42,353 nt of DNA, taken from Candidatus Avimonas faecium (lineage in GTDB: Bacteria > Bacillota > Clostridia > Oscillospirales > Acutalibacteraceae). The notes under the pieces are model-generated. The model made no database searches. It had not been told where the DNA came from and was given only the letters and a program-made list of their open reading frames with translations. Positions 31,864-40,800 of the stretch are shown here, one piece after another (positions within the stretch are counted from its first letter, which is position 1; each line of letters starts with the position of its first letter). The stretch lies in contig CAJFQI010000027.1 of the NCBI GenBank assembly GCA_904419005.1, positions 1-42,353 on the forward strand, in the 5' to 3' direction. The translations under genes and the position numbers were made by a program.

Positions 31864-32889
31864 TTATTCCGCCGGCTCGGTAATCACCACGCCGGTATAG
31901 TAGTAGTGCAGGATCTCCTCCCAGTCGGAGCCCTGGCGGGCCATATAGTCGGCGCCGTACTGACTCATTCCCACGTCGTGTCCGTAGCCCAGTACGGTGA
32001 AGGTAAAGGTTCCGTCCTGATAAGCGACGGTGAAGCAGGCGGAGCGCAGCCCCAGTTTTTCCCGCACCTCCATGCCCGTCAGGGCTTTTCCGCCGATCGT
32101 GATCTGGGTGACGGTGCCGGAGGATGTGGCTTCCGGCTCCCCGGCAATCCAGGCGGCCGGGTCGTCCCCGAACGCGCAGCCTTCAACGGAGGACAGCTTT
32201 TCCTTGAATTCGCCGGAGGAGAAGGTGACGGTGGATTGGTAAGAGGGGGACAGCTTATCTCCTGGACTCGCCACCGGCTGGAGGTAGGGGAGCGAGCTGC
32301 CCCAGACTACCGCCGCGTCCTCCGTAGTGCCGGAACTGATGGCGTGGTACGCGGCCGAAATCGGTTCGCTGTTATAGGTGATTTTGCGGCCGAAGACCGC
32401 GTCCACCGCCTGCGTGATTTTATCGTGGTAGGCTTCGTACTGCTCGCCCCACCGCTCCTTTAGCTCCGCGTCCGAATAATACCGCGGCGCTCCGGAAAGG
32501 GTGTCCGCGAAGTCCGCCCCCTTGAGTTCGGGGTCGGGATCCTCCCGTTCCTGCTGCCGTTGGACGCAGTAGTAGGTATACGACGCCACCGCCTGCGCCT
32601 TGAGCGCCTCCGTGTGATAGGTGGGGTACATTTCCGCCGCGACAGCGCCCACCACAAAATCCCGGTCGGCGACCTCGTACACCTCGCCGGTGTCGGAATC
32701 CAGCAGGCGGAAGACCTCGCCCCCGGCTTCCACCGGCCCCTCGGGGGCGGCGGAACTCCCCTCTGGCTGCTCCGCGGCGGAGGATGTCGGCGGGGAGTCC
32801 CCCTCCGAATTGGCAATCCCCAGCAGAGGCAGCGGCATCAGCAGCAGCAGGATATAGACGGCGGCGATCCATAGAGCATAGCGTTTCAC
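31864..32889 (-). CDS. spoIID: SpoIID-type stage II sporulation protein
   Basis: 341 residues. Start GTG 32889 with GGGGAAGG upstream. An N-terminal membrane anchor (6-25), a Ser/Pro/Glu-rich linker and the SpoIID domain follow: VVGAVAAEMYPTYHTEALKAQAVASYTYYC, AYHAISSGTTEDAAVVWGSSLPYLQPVASPGD and VLGYGHDVGMSQYGADYMARQGSDWEEILHYYYTGVVI. SpoIID is a lytic transglycosylase acting on denuded glycan strands during engulfment in the mother cell. Strong conservation of catalytic-region motifs suggests activity. The gene is alone here; the usual spoIIQ and spoIIID neighbours are not in the window. No clear sigma-E promoter was recognised upstream. Confidence 0.9.
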   Translation of the reverse strand: MKRYALWIAAVYILLLLMPLPLLGIANSEGDSPPTSSAAEQPEGSSAAPEGPVEAGGEVFRLLDSDTGEVYEVADRDFVVGAVAAEMYPTYHTEALKAQAVASYTYYCVQRQQEREDPDPELKGADFADTLSGAPRYYSDAELKERWGEQYEAYHDKITQAVDAVFGRKITYNSEPISAAYHAISSGTTEDAAVVWGSSLPYLQPVASPGDKLSPSYQSTVTFSSGEFKEKLSSVEGCAFGDDPAAWIAGEPEATSSGTVTQITIGGKALTGMEVREKLGLRSACFTVAYQDGTFTFTVLGYGHDVGMSQYGADYMARQGSDWEEILHYYYTGVVITEPAE

Positions 32890-33046
32890 AAGCCTTCCCC
32901 TTTCTTCATCCGGCCGTTTCTATGGCTGTATGCGGCTTCCCATTCCTAATGGCTTCGGTTCGCCAGACGGTGAAGGCGCCGGAAGCACTGCGCCGGCTGG
33001 CGGGTGGATATTCATGCGGCTTCTGAAAGAAAAAAATCCAATCTTT

Positions 33047-33137
33047 CATAAATTTTGCTTATCAAAAGGAAAAAGCCGGAGGTTCCTGTGGAAAATGAAT
33101 ACGCAAAGAGAAAAAGTTGCATAAATTTTTCTTGTCA
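33047..33137 (+). promoter_or_regulatory. Repeated CcpC/LysR-like sites upstream of citrate synthase
   Basis: The 18-mer CATAAATTTTGCTTATCA (33047-33064) recurs with two changes at 33120-33137. The first copy contains ATAA-N7-TTAT, the dyad bound by CcpC at citZ and citB of Bacillus subtilis; the second has ATAA-N7-TTGT. Against the predicted start near 33196 the copies are centred at about -141 and -68. The DNA between is AT-rich and may bend. Confidence 0.55.
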
Positions 33138-33160
33138 TAGATAAAAAAGGAAACCGTTCC

Positions 33161-33189
33161 TTGACTTTGCTCGGGGAAACGCCTATAAT
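33161..33189 (+). promoter_or_regulatory. Sigma-A promoter of citrate synthase
   Basis: TTGACT (33161-33166) and a perfect TATAAT (33184-33189) with a 17-bp spacer. The leader is about 63 bases, with AAAGGA before ATG 33259. Confidence 0.9.
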
Positions 33190-33258
33190 TTAAGGATATT
33201 ACGATACGAGGCGATTAGAGGGCGCGGAAGGCCTGCTGCGGAAAGGAATGTCCCATTT

Positions 33259-34617
33259 ATGGAAAAAATGATTTCCAACGATACACTCACATCCCTATGC
33301 GATGAATTCCGGAAAAATAACCGGATTGATGCGAAGCAGTTTGAAAAATACGATGTCAAGCGGGGCCTGCGCAACGCCGACGGCAGCGGCGTCATGGCCG
33401 GGCTGACGCTGATCTGCAATGTGCACGGGTATGTCATCAACGAAGGGGAGCGCTCTCCGGTGGAGGGCCGCCTGATTTACCGCGGCATTGATATCCGAGA
33501 CCTGGTGAACGGCTGTGTTGCGGAGGATCGTTACGGCTTTGAGGAAACGGCTTGGCTGCTGCTTTTCGGCAAGCTGCCCACCCGGCCGCAGCTGGAGCGC
33601 TTCAGCGAGCTTCTCTCCGAATGCCGGGAACTGCCTGCCTATTTTGCGGAGGATATGATTATCAAGGCGCCGTCCCCCAACATTATGAATAAATTGGCCC
33701 GGTCGGTGCTGGCCTTGTACTCCTACGACCAGAACGCGGAAGACCTTTCAATGGAAAATGTGCTGCGGCAGTCGATTGAGCTGATCGCCATGCTCCCCAC
33801 CATTATGGGGTACGCCTATCAGGTCAAGCGCCGCCACTACGACAAGGAAAGCATGGTGATCCACCCGACCCTGCCGGGGCTTTCAACGGCCGAAACCATC
33901 CTGCGTTCGATCCGGGCGGATACCGTGTTCACCAAAGAGGAGGCGCGGCTGCTTGATCTCTGCCTGATGCTGCACGCGGAGCACGGCGGCGGAAACAACT
34001 CGACCTTTGCCGCCCGGGTGCTGTCCTCCTCGGGCACCGACACCTATTCCGCCATCGCGGCGGCGATCGGCTCCCTGAAGGGGCCGCGGCACGGCGGCGC
34101 GAATATCAAAGTAATGCAGATGCTTGACGCCATCAAGGATGGCGTCCATGATTGGAACGACGATGAGGAAATTGCGGCGTTCCTTGAAAAGCTGATTGAA
34201 AAGCAGGCCGGCGACCGCACCGGGCTGATTTATGGGATGGGCCATGCGGTGTACACCCTGTCCGACCCCCGCGCTGTTATCCTGAAGGAAGCGGCCCGCG
34301 GCTTGGCGGAGAAGAAGGGGCTCGGCGAGGACTTCCGCCTGCTTGAGGCGGTGGAGCGCCTGACTCCGGGCGTTTTTGCCAAAGTCAAGGAAAATACCAA
34401 GGCGATGTGCGCAAACGTCGACCTGTATTCCGGCCTGGTTTACCGTACGCTCGGCATCCGGGAGGAGCTCTTTACCCCCCTCTTTGCCGTGGCGCGGATG
34501 GCGGGCTGGTGCGCCCACCGGATTGAAGAGCTGCTCACAGGCGGGCGGATCATCCGCCCCGCCTATAAGGCGATTGCCCGGCCGCAGCCCTATCTCCCGC
34601 TGGAGGAGAGAAAATAG
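33259..34617 (+). CDS. gltA: Citrate synthase
   Basis: 452 residues. Conserved catalytic regions: LMLHAEHGGGNNSTF (substrate-binding His), GPRHGGANIKVM, GMGHAVYTLSDPRA (catalytic His) and NVDLYSGLVYRTLGI (catalytic Asp). It condenses oxaloacetate with acetyl-CoA. The N-terminus has a roughly 40-residue extension before LTLICNVHGYVINEGERSPVEGRLIYRGIDI, as in the longer clostridial citrate synthases. No aconitase or isocitrate dehydrogenase gene is adjacent, so it probably feeds glutamate synthesis through genes located elsewhere. A 2-methylcitrate synthase role cannot be ruled out by sequence alone. It is monocistronic behind a strong promoter with CcpC-like upstream sites. Confidence 0.93.
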   Translation: MEKMISNDTLTSLCDEFRKNNRIDAKQFEKYDVKRGLRNADGSGVMAGLTLICNVHGYVINEGERSPVEGRLIYRGIDIRDLVNGCVAEDRYGFEETAWLLLFGKLPTRPQLERFSELLSECRELPAYFAEDMIIKAPSPNIMNKLARSVLALYSYDQNAEDLSMENVLRQSIELIAMLPTIMGYAYQVKRRHYDKESMVIHPTLPGLSTAETILRSIRADTVFTKEEARLLDLCLMLHAEHGGGNNSTFAARVLSSSGTDTYSAIAAAIGSLKGPRHGGANIKVMQMLDAIKDGVHDWNDDEEIAAFLEKLIEKQAGDRTGLIYGMGHAVYTLSDPRAVILKEAARGLAEKKGLGEDFRLLEAVERLTPGVFAKVKENTKAMCANVDLYSGLVYRTLGIREELFTPLFAVARMAGWCAHRIEELLTGGRIIRPAYKAIARPQPYLPLEERK

Positions 34618-34669
34618 CCCCGGCGGCCGATTTTCCGGTTGTCTCCCCCTTTATGTTGTAAATTTGGCC

Positions 34670-34698
34670 TTTTCATTCCCGCCCTTCTGCTATATAAT
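34670..34698 (+). promoter_or_regulatory. Promoter of the following membrane protein gene
   Basis: TTTTCA (34670-34675) and a perfect TATAAT (34693-34698), 17-bp spacer, 52 bases after the citrate synthase stop. The leader of about 145 bases is GC-rich; no known element was recognised in it. Confidence 0.6.
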
Positions 34699-34848
34699 GA
34701 AGGTTATGGCAGGCGAGGGCGGGATTCTCCGTTCTGCGCCGTTCGGCCCCTCCGGGGCCGCTTTGACCCTATGCGTTATCCGGGCTGCCTCGCGCCGGCG
34801 GGGATGTGCGGCCCTTGATTTCCGGCCGCCGGAAGAAGGGAGGACCCC

Positions 34849-35838
34849 ATGCAGAATACGATGAAGAAGGCTGCGGTAATCACAGCGGCGGCCGCCGCCG
34901 TCCTCGTGACGGTCCTGCGGTGCCTGCAATATCAAGGCTATTTCGCCAGCTATGCGGTGATCGCTCTGATTGTGGCGGCGCTTGCCGCCGTGTTCGTGCT
35001 GGTGCTGCTCGGCAAGGGCCAGCAGACCGCCATGCGGGAGCTGAGCCCGCCCGGCAGGCTCCCCATCGCGGTTTCCTCCCTGTTAGCAGGGGGGATTTTG
35101 GCGGTCCTGTCCTTGTATGACGGCTGGATCTGGCTGCGCTACCAGCAGACTCCGCCGCCCAATGACCACGTTGTCAGCTCGCTGGATGCCGTGGCGCTTT
35201 TCCTAACGCTGGCGTTCGGCCTCTTGGGCGGCTTTTTCTTGATCTGGCTGGGGATTTCCTTGGCTGGGGGGACCTTTCGCCGCACCAGCCGCCTGGCCCT
35301 GGCGGCGCTGGCCCCGGTGCTGTGGATGTGGTTCCGCCTTGTGCGGTATGAGCTGTCCTATGCCAGCGCCGTGCAGGTTTCCCAGAGCTTTTATGATTTT
35401 GTCATGCAGATCTTTACCCTGTTGTTTTTGTTCGCCTTTGCCCGGTATGCCAGCGGCATGGGGGAGAAGGAGGATGCGGCCAAAAACTATCGGCTGCTGC
35501 CGGCTTACGCCTTGAGCACCGCAATTTTGTCCATTTCCGGCTCCTTGACCGCTGTCATAGTGGCCCTGACGACGGGATCCGGCTTCTATGAGGCCGGGCG
35601 TTTGGCCGGTTTTACCGATCTCGGCATCGGCGTCTTTGCCTTGTGCGTCGCGGCGACGATGGCGTTTGCCCGCCCCATCCCCTGCCCGGAGGAGCTGAGC
35701 GGGCAGGGGGGGACGGCGGAGCCGGATACGCCGGCTCCGCCGGAGACTGGGCAGGATGTGCCCTCGCAGGAGCCGGAGGAGGCTATGCCGAGCGCGGAGG
35801 AGATTCTGCGCGAAATGCGCGGCGACCCGCGGGAATAA
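34849..35838 (+). CDS. Multi-pass membrane protein of unknown function
   Basis: 329 residues from ATG 34849, with AGGGAGG five bases upstream. About seven or eight hydrophobic segments span residues 7-285: ITAAAAAVLVTVL, YAVIALIVAALAAVFVLVLL, IAVSSLLAGGILAVLSLY, AVALFLTLAFGLLGGFFLIWLGI, LALAALAPVLWMWF, FVMQIFTLLFLFAFA and others. A hydrophilic Pro/Glu-rich tail (about 285-329) ends AEEILREMRGDPRE and is probably cytoplasmic. I do not recognise a family. Nothing in the neighbourhood defines the role: it stands between citrate synthase and a terminator with its own promoter. Codon use matches its neighbours. Confidence 0.85.
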   Translation: MQNTMKKAAVITAAAAAVLVTVLRCLQYQGYFASYAVIALIVAALAAVFVLVLLGKGQQTAMRELSPPGRLPIAVSSLLAGGILAVLSLYDGWIWLRYQQTPPPNDHVVSSLDAVALFLTLAFGLLGGFFLIWLGISLAGGTFRRTSRLALAALAPVLWMWFRLVRYELSYASAVQVSQSFYDFVMQIFTLLFLFAFARYASGMGEKEDAAKNYRLLPAYALSTAILSISGSLTAVIVALTTGSGFYEAGRLAGFTDLGIGVFALCVAATMAFARPIPCPEELSGQGGTAEPDTPAPPETGQDVPSQEPEEAMPSAEEILREMRGDPRE

Positions 35839-35885
35839 AGCCGCCCTCAGCCCCTTTCCTTTGCGGACGCGGCACTTCTGCACAG

Positions 35886-35926
35886 AGGCCGGCGCAAAAC
35901 TTTGGTTTTGCGCCGGCCTGTTTTGT
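35886..35926 (+). terminator. Terminator between convergent genes
   Basis: A perfect 15-bp stem (35886-35900 with 35905-35919), TTTG loop and a GTTTTGTT tail, 47 bases after the membrane protein stop. Confidence 0.93.
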
Positions 35927-35958
35927 TAACAGGATATAGCCTGTTGCCGGCCGCCGTC

Positions 35959-36672
35959 TCAAAAAAGCATGAGATTAGCCGGGGAGAGGGGCCCGCCCAG
36001 CCAATCCTCCTGCGCTGGGGCAAAAAATCCGTCGGCCTGCCCGGCGCAGCAGCTCAAAGTGAAGGCGGCGGTTTCCCGGCTGAAGAGCACCGCGCCCCGG
36101 TGGGCATCGGCCGCCGCTGCCGCCAATTTTTGTGAGGGCTCGGTGCAGAAGCCCGGTTCGCCGGTGACCGCCACCTGTAACCCATATGGCTTGAAAAGAA
36201 GCCGGAGCGACGCGGCACCGGAAGCCGCCGCGTCCCGGAGCAGGCAGCCGACGGCAAGCAAAAGCAGCCGAGGGTCGGCCGTCAGCGGCAGGCAGCCGTC
36301 GGGAATGCGGGCGTCAAAGGGGATCCCGCGGGCGGCGCAGCGGCTGTGCGCGGTGTGGGCGAAGGCCTGTATCAGCGCTGCGGCGTCCCCAAAGCGGAGG
36401 ATACGCCGCTGTCCGGGGGAACGCAGGTAAGCCTCCTGCTCCAGACGGATCAGCCGCCGGGCCATCCGGCGGTAAAGCGACTGCCCGCGCGGCTCCAGGC
36501 TGTCGGGCGCCCCCTCGGGAAGGGAGAGGAAATATACCGCCAGCCGTTCCCGACGGCGGCCTTCCCTGGCTGGGAGAGCCGCCGGGAACGCGGAGAAGCC
36601 GTCTGCCCCCTCCGAGTCGCCGGGCGGGGAAAGAGGCCTGGGAATATAATGTGGTGGATAAGGAGAATTCAT
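35959..36672 (-). CDS. Degenerate histidine-kinase-like protein (probable catalytically dead ATPase fold)
   Basis: 237 residues from ATG 36672; an AGG lies 8 bases upstream, and the frame is open further without better signals. Residues about 70-195 follow the order of a histidine kinase core: a helical RRMARRLIRLEQEAYLRSP, a spacer RILRFGDAAALIQAFAHTAHSRCAARGIPFDARIPDG, and LTADPRLLLLAVGCLLRDAAASGAASLRLLF in place of the N box. A strand LQVAVTGEPGF stands where the D-x-G-x-G loop should be. The N-box Asn and glycine-rich lid are missing and no phospho-acceptor His is evident. This is a weak, by-eye resemblance. The N-terminal 45 residues are Pro-rich. It is divergent from gapA and could be a scaffold or anti-kinase; no partner response regulator is nearby. 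Confidence 0.6.
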   Translation of the reverse strand: MNSPYPPHYIPRPLSPPGDSEGADGFSAFPAALPAREGRRRERLAVYFLSLPEGAPDSLEPRGQSLYRRMARRLIRLEQEAYLRSPGQRRILRFGDAAALIQAFAHTAHSRCAARGIPFDARIPDGCLPLTADPRLLLLAVGCLLRDAAASGAASLRLLFKPYGLQVAVTGEPGFCTEPSQKLAAAAADAHRGAVLFSRETAAFTLSCCAGQADGFFAPAQEDWLGGPLSPANLMLF

Positions 36673-36873
36673 GGGAGTAACCTGTCTTTCCGTATGGCTG
36701 CTGAGGCGGACGGGGGGTAAACCGCCTGCAGCCTGCTTTCTTTCATGGGGAACCCCTCCGGAAAGGCCGGTAGATGGAGAGCGGACGCGCCAAACCGGAC
36801 AGGTTTTTTTTTTGAATCGGAATGCTTTTGTGGAATATGCCAAAAGTCGTGAATAGAGGGTTAAGAAATTGAC

Positions 36874-36909
36874 AAACTTCTTGAAGTTTTCCGGAAAACA
36901 TTATAGAAT
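36874..36909 (+). promoter_or_regulatory. gapA promoter with two overlapping palindromes
   Basis: TTGAAG (36881-36886) and TAGAAT (36904-36909) with a 17-bp spacer. The perfect palindrome AAACTTCTTGAAGTTT (36874-36889) covers the -35 box, and a second, GTTTTCCGGAAAAC (36886-36899), fills the spacer. Another TTGACA at 36869-36874 is too far from the -10. The layout suggests repressor control. Confidence 0.65.
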
Positions 36910-36939
36910 AGAAAAAGACTAAAACAGTGGAGGTAATAA

Positions 36940-37959
<1,020 letters not shown>

Positions 37960-37998
37960 TTGCCGCGAGGCGTTTGCACTCCGTCTTATGGATTCCCC

Positions 37999-38037
37999 AT
38001 GCGCGGCCGGCTTATCCGCCGGCCGCGCATTTCTTTG
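37999..38037 (+). terminator. Terminator of gapA
   Basis: A perfect 13-bp GC-rich stem (37999-38011 with 38018-38030), 6-base loop, then TTCTTTGCC. Confidence 0.9.
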
Positions 38038-38082
38038 CCTGACAATTCCTGACACACGGCTGGATTGGCCGATAAAAATCCG

Positions 38083-38197
38083 CTTGCGGCAGCAGAAAGC
38101 TTACTTCAAAGCGGCTTGCTGCCTGCTGGAAAAACAGGGAACCGAAAAGGAAAAGCGAGGCCGCCGGAAAATCAGCCGGCAGCCTCGCTTTTGTTAT
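38083..38197 (+). ncRNA. Candidate small RNA between gapA and the thioesterase gene
   Basis: A stretch of about 110 bases with no reading frame of interest is bounded by a possible promoter (CTGACA 38049-38054, GATAAA 38071-38076, 16-bp spacer) and a strong terminator hairpin. Inside lies a stem GGCAGCA/TGCTGCC (38088-38094 with 38117-38123). The gapA transcript should already have stopped at 38037, so this second terminator needs another transcript or acts as a backup. Confidence 0.35.
38151..38197 (+). terminator. Second terminator downstream of gapA
   Basis: AAAAGCGAGGC with GCCTCGCTTTT (38151-38161 with 38182-38192), one mismatch, then GCCGG/CCGGC (38163-38167 with 38176-38180), followed by TTTTGTT. 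It could work in both directions. Confidence 0.88.
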
Positions 38198-38302
38198 GGC
38201 GAGGGGCGTATTTGCGTATTTATTACGCGTTGGGCCAAGGAGCGCTTTGCCTGTCCCCTGTTGTAAAGCCGCCGCGTTGGCCGCTTAGGCTCTGCCGGCC
38301 TC

Positions 38303-38331
38303 TTGTTATCCCGCGGAAAAAAGCCTATAAT
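38303..38331 (+). promoter_or_regulatory. Promoter of the thioesterase gene
   Basis: TTGTTA (38303-38308) and a perfect TATAAT (38326-38331), 17-bp spacer; the start codon follows 29 bases later. Confidence 0.8.
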
Positions 38332-38359
38332 AACCCCAAATGCAAGGGAGGGCTTGACC

Positions 38360-38833
38360 ATGAGACAGGCAAAACGGACGGCGGAATCCCGTACAGAGCA
38401 GGTGCAGATCGTCCTGCCCCAGCACACCAATTCGGCCAAGAGGCTGTTCGGTGGGGTGCTGATGCAGTGGATAGATATTGTGGCGGCAGTGGTAGCGCGC
38501 CGCCATGCCGGCTCGGAGGTGACGACCGCCTGCATAGATACCCTGCGGTTTGACGCCCCGGCGATGGTGGGGGAGACCGTCCTCCTGGTAGGCTGCATCA
38601 CCTATGTGGGCCGCACCTCTATGGAGGTACGGGTGGATACCTACTCCGAAGCGCTGAACGGCCAGAGGAGGCGCGTCAACCGGGCCTATCTGGTGCTGGT
38701 GGCCATTGACGGCCAGGGGAATCCTCAGGAGGTGCCCAGCCTCGTCCCCGTCACCGAGGAGGAACGGGAGGAATGGCGGGCCGGCGAGCGCCGCCGGGCC
38801 CTGCGCCGCCAGAGGCGGCAAGAAAAATACTGA
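38360..38833 (+). CDS. Acyl-CoA thioesterase (hot-dog fold, YciA/BACH-like)
   Basis: 157 residues from ATG 38360 with AAGGGAGG 8 bases upstream. HotDog signature: LPQHTNSAKRLFGGVLMQWIDIVAAVVARRHAG (catalytic Asp in the helix), VTTACIDTLRFDAPAMVGETVLL and YVGRTSMEVRVDTYSE. It hydrolyses acyl-CoA to free CoA and acid in the cytoplasm. The last 30 residues (EEEREEWRAGERRRALRRQRRQEKY) are a highly charged helix, common in this subfamily. It has its own promoter and no clear operon partner; the convergent spoVB gene follows after 134 GC-rich bases that hold GGCCGG/CCGGCC hairpin arms without a T-run. Confidence 0.9.
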   Translation: MRQAKRTAESRTEQVQIVLPQHTNSAKRLFGGVLMQWIDIVAAVVARRHAGSEVTTACIDTLRFDAPAMVGETVLLVGCITYVGRTSMEVRVDTYSEALNGQRRRVNRAYLVLVAIDGQGNPQEVPSLVPVTEEEREEWRAGERRRALRRQRRQEKY

Positions 38834-38967
38834 GCGCCTGCCGCGGAAAAGCCGGCGGCGGCCGGAGATTGCCGGCCCTCCCGGATTGCGGAAGGCGCCG
38901 CTCTCCCCGGGAAAGGACGGGAGAGGAAACCGGGGGGATTTCCCGCGGCAAATCCGGCCCGGCGGCT

Positions 38968-40500
38968 TCAGCGGCGGCGCAGCCAGGCGAAATCTTCCCG
39001 CGTGATGCAGCCGAACAGGAACAGCAGCAGACCGTACAGCAGCACGCCGGCAGCGGCGGCCGGCAGGAGGATCAGGAGCGGCGGCAGCGCCGTCCGGCTG
39101 AGCAGGGACTGCACACCGAGGGAGGCCACTCCGCCGGCGGTCATTGCCAGCAGTGGCTTCAGCAGCCATTGGCCCCACTGGATCCGCACGCCGGTGACGA
39201 CGAGCAGCCGGCGGATGTTCAGCAGGGAGGTGAAAATGTTGCTGACGATCATCACGAAAAGAAAGCCCTGCATCCCCCGTGCCGGTACCAGGAAAAAGAT
39301 GGCGCTGATGCGCAGCACCGAATTCAGCACGCTGTACTTTAGGGAGCTGACCTGCTGGTTTAGCCCTTTCAGCAGGCCGTCTACCACGCTTTCCAAATAC
39401 ATAAAGGGCATGATCGGGGCCAGCACGCCGATCAGCATCCCCACCTCTTGGCTGCCGTAAATCAGCATCCCCAGAGGCTTGGCGAACAGGGCGAACACCC
39501 CGCTGATCGGGATCGCAAGCAGCAGGGTGACGCGCAGGGAGGTCTGCACGGCCTTTTTTACCCGGCGGGACTGCTCCAGGGCCGCGGCCTCGGAGATTTC
39601 CGGGATCAGGAGGGTGGAAAAGGCCGACAGGAAGGAGGAAGGAAAGAAGAGGATCGGCATGGCCATCCCCTTAAGCATACCGAATTCGGAAAGGGCCTGT
39701 TCCTTTGAGCCGGAGTATTTTGTCAGGCAGTTCGGGACCAGTAGGTTTTCAACCGTGCGCAGCGCGGAATTGAGGTACCGGCCGGCTGTAATCGGCACCG
39801 CGATGCCCAGCAGCTCCCGCAGGATCCCTTTTTTGCGTGCCGGCGGATTCCCCGCTGTGGGCAGCCGGCGGCGGTCCCGCAGATAGCCGATGCCGAGATA
39901 CAGGCAGGAACCGACCTCCGCCAGAATATCGCCGATCATCACCGCCGCGCAGGCAGCGCTCATGCCCAGGGCGGCAAACCGGTCAATAATCAGCAGGATG
40001 ACCCCGATGCGTACCAGCTGCTCAAACATCTGGGCGTAGGAGGTGCTGGACGCCTTGCGCCGGGCGATGAAGTAGCCCCGCAGGCAGGAGGTGATCCCCA
40101 TGAACGGCAGGCCGAAGGCGAGAATCTGCAGGGAAGGGACTGCCCGCATATCGCGCAGCCAGTATTGGCTGATCAGCTGCGCGCCGAACAGCATAGCGGC
40201 GGCGGAGGCTAGGCCGATCAGCAGGCTGACCAGCATCGCCCGGCGCAGGATGCGGCGGATCGAACGGCGGGTGCCGCGCCCCGCTTCCTCCGAAATCAGG
40301 CGGGTGACGGCGGTGGAGATGCCGGAGGTGGCAAAGGTGGACGCCAACACATAGATGGATACGATCAGCTGGTAAAGCCCCATGCCCTCCGCGCCGATTT
40401 TGTTGGACAGATATACCCGGAAAAAAATTCCGACGGTCCGAAGGAGCAGGGAAGTAATTGTCAATATGAAGGCGTTTTTCAAAAAGGTAAAGCGTTTCAA
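38968..40500 (-). CDS. spoVB: SpoVB-like oligosaccharide/lipid flippase (MATE/MOP superfamily)
   Basis: 510 residues, SpoVB length, about 14 membrane helices. The N-terminus KRFTFLKNAFILTITSLLLRTVGIFFRVYLSNKIGAEGMGLYQLI is the SpoVB/polysaccharide-synthase signature. Start TTG 40500 is supported by a purine-rich GGAGGGGC five to ten bases upstream and by alignment with the family start; the open frame before it is not protein-like. SpoVB proteins are thought to flip lipid-linked precursors for spore cortex synthesis; related MurJ-type flippases act in wall synthesis, so a vegetative role is possible. It lies upstream of nothing on its strand and is separated from the peptidoglycan-binding genes by 300 bp. 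Confidence 0.88.
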   Translation of the reverse strand: MKRFTFLKNAFILTITSLLLRTVGIFFRVYLSNKIGAEGMGLYQLIVSIYVLASTFATSGISTAVTRLISEEAGRGTRRSIRRILRRAMLVSLLIGLASAAAMLFGAQLISQYWLRDMRAVPSLQILAFGLPFMGITSCLRGYFIARRKASSTSYAQMFEQLVRIGVILLIIDRFAALGMSAACAAVMIGDILAEVGSCLYLGIGYLRDRRRLPTAGNPPARKKGILRELLGIAVPITAGRYLNSALRTVENLLVPNCLTKYSGSKEQALSEFGMLKGMAMPILFFPSSFLSAFSTLLIPEISEAAALEQSRRVKKAVQTSLRVTLLLAIPISGVFALFAKPLGMLIYGSQEVGMLIGVLAPIMPFMYLESVVDGLLKGLNQQVSSLKYSVLNSVLRISAIFFLVPARGMQGFLFVMIVSNIFTSLLNIRRLLVVTGVRIQWGQWLLKPLLAMTAGGVASLGVQSLLSRTALPPLLILLPAAAAGVLLYGLLLFLFGCITREDFAWLRRR

Positions 40501-40800
40501 TCTTGCCCCTCCCCCCTCGGCAGTGCCGCTGTAAGGCCGCATGGAATCCTGTCCGTCCGGGCCTATAGCCATTTTATGGGCGGGCGGGGGGAAATTATGA
40601 CAAGCCGGCCAGGGTTTCTTTGGATGGGAGGGCCGGCCAGGGCCGCACGCCACGGCCTGCCTGCCGCACCCCGTTTCGCGTCGGGCAGGTTTCCCCGCGG
40701 CGGCGCGCTTCCGGCAAATCCCGCAAAAGGGGGGGCTGCAAAAGGCGGCAGCACCCCTTACGACACGTTAGCCGGTTCAAAGACGGAGCCGCCGTTGGCT
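40501..40800. other. GC-rich intergenic region
   Basis: 300 bases before spoVB. It holds the terminator of the peptidoglycan-binding genes and a direct repeat GCCGGCCAGGG (40604-40614 and 40632-40642). The spoVB promoter should be here, but no good -35/-10 pair was found. A minus-strand TTGTCA and TAAAAT are 21 bp apart, too wide for sigma-A. A sporulation sigma factor may be used. Confidence 0.4.
40725..40759 (-). terminator. Terminator of the peptidoglycan-binding protein genes
   Basis: GCTGC/GCAGC (40735-40739 with 40748-40752) extended by G/C pairs with one bulged base, and TTTTGC on the minus strand, about 45 bases past the stop of the next gene. Confidence 0.7.

Noticed and set aside
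36804-36813. Run of ten T as a terminator
   Set aside because: No adequate hairpin precedes it on the plus strand; it may be a simple homopolymer or part of the AT-rich region upstream of gapA.
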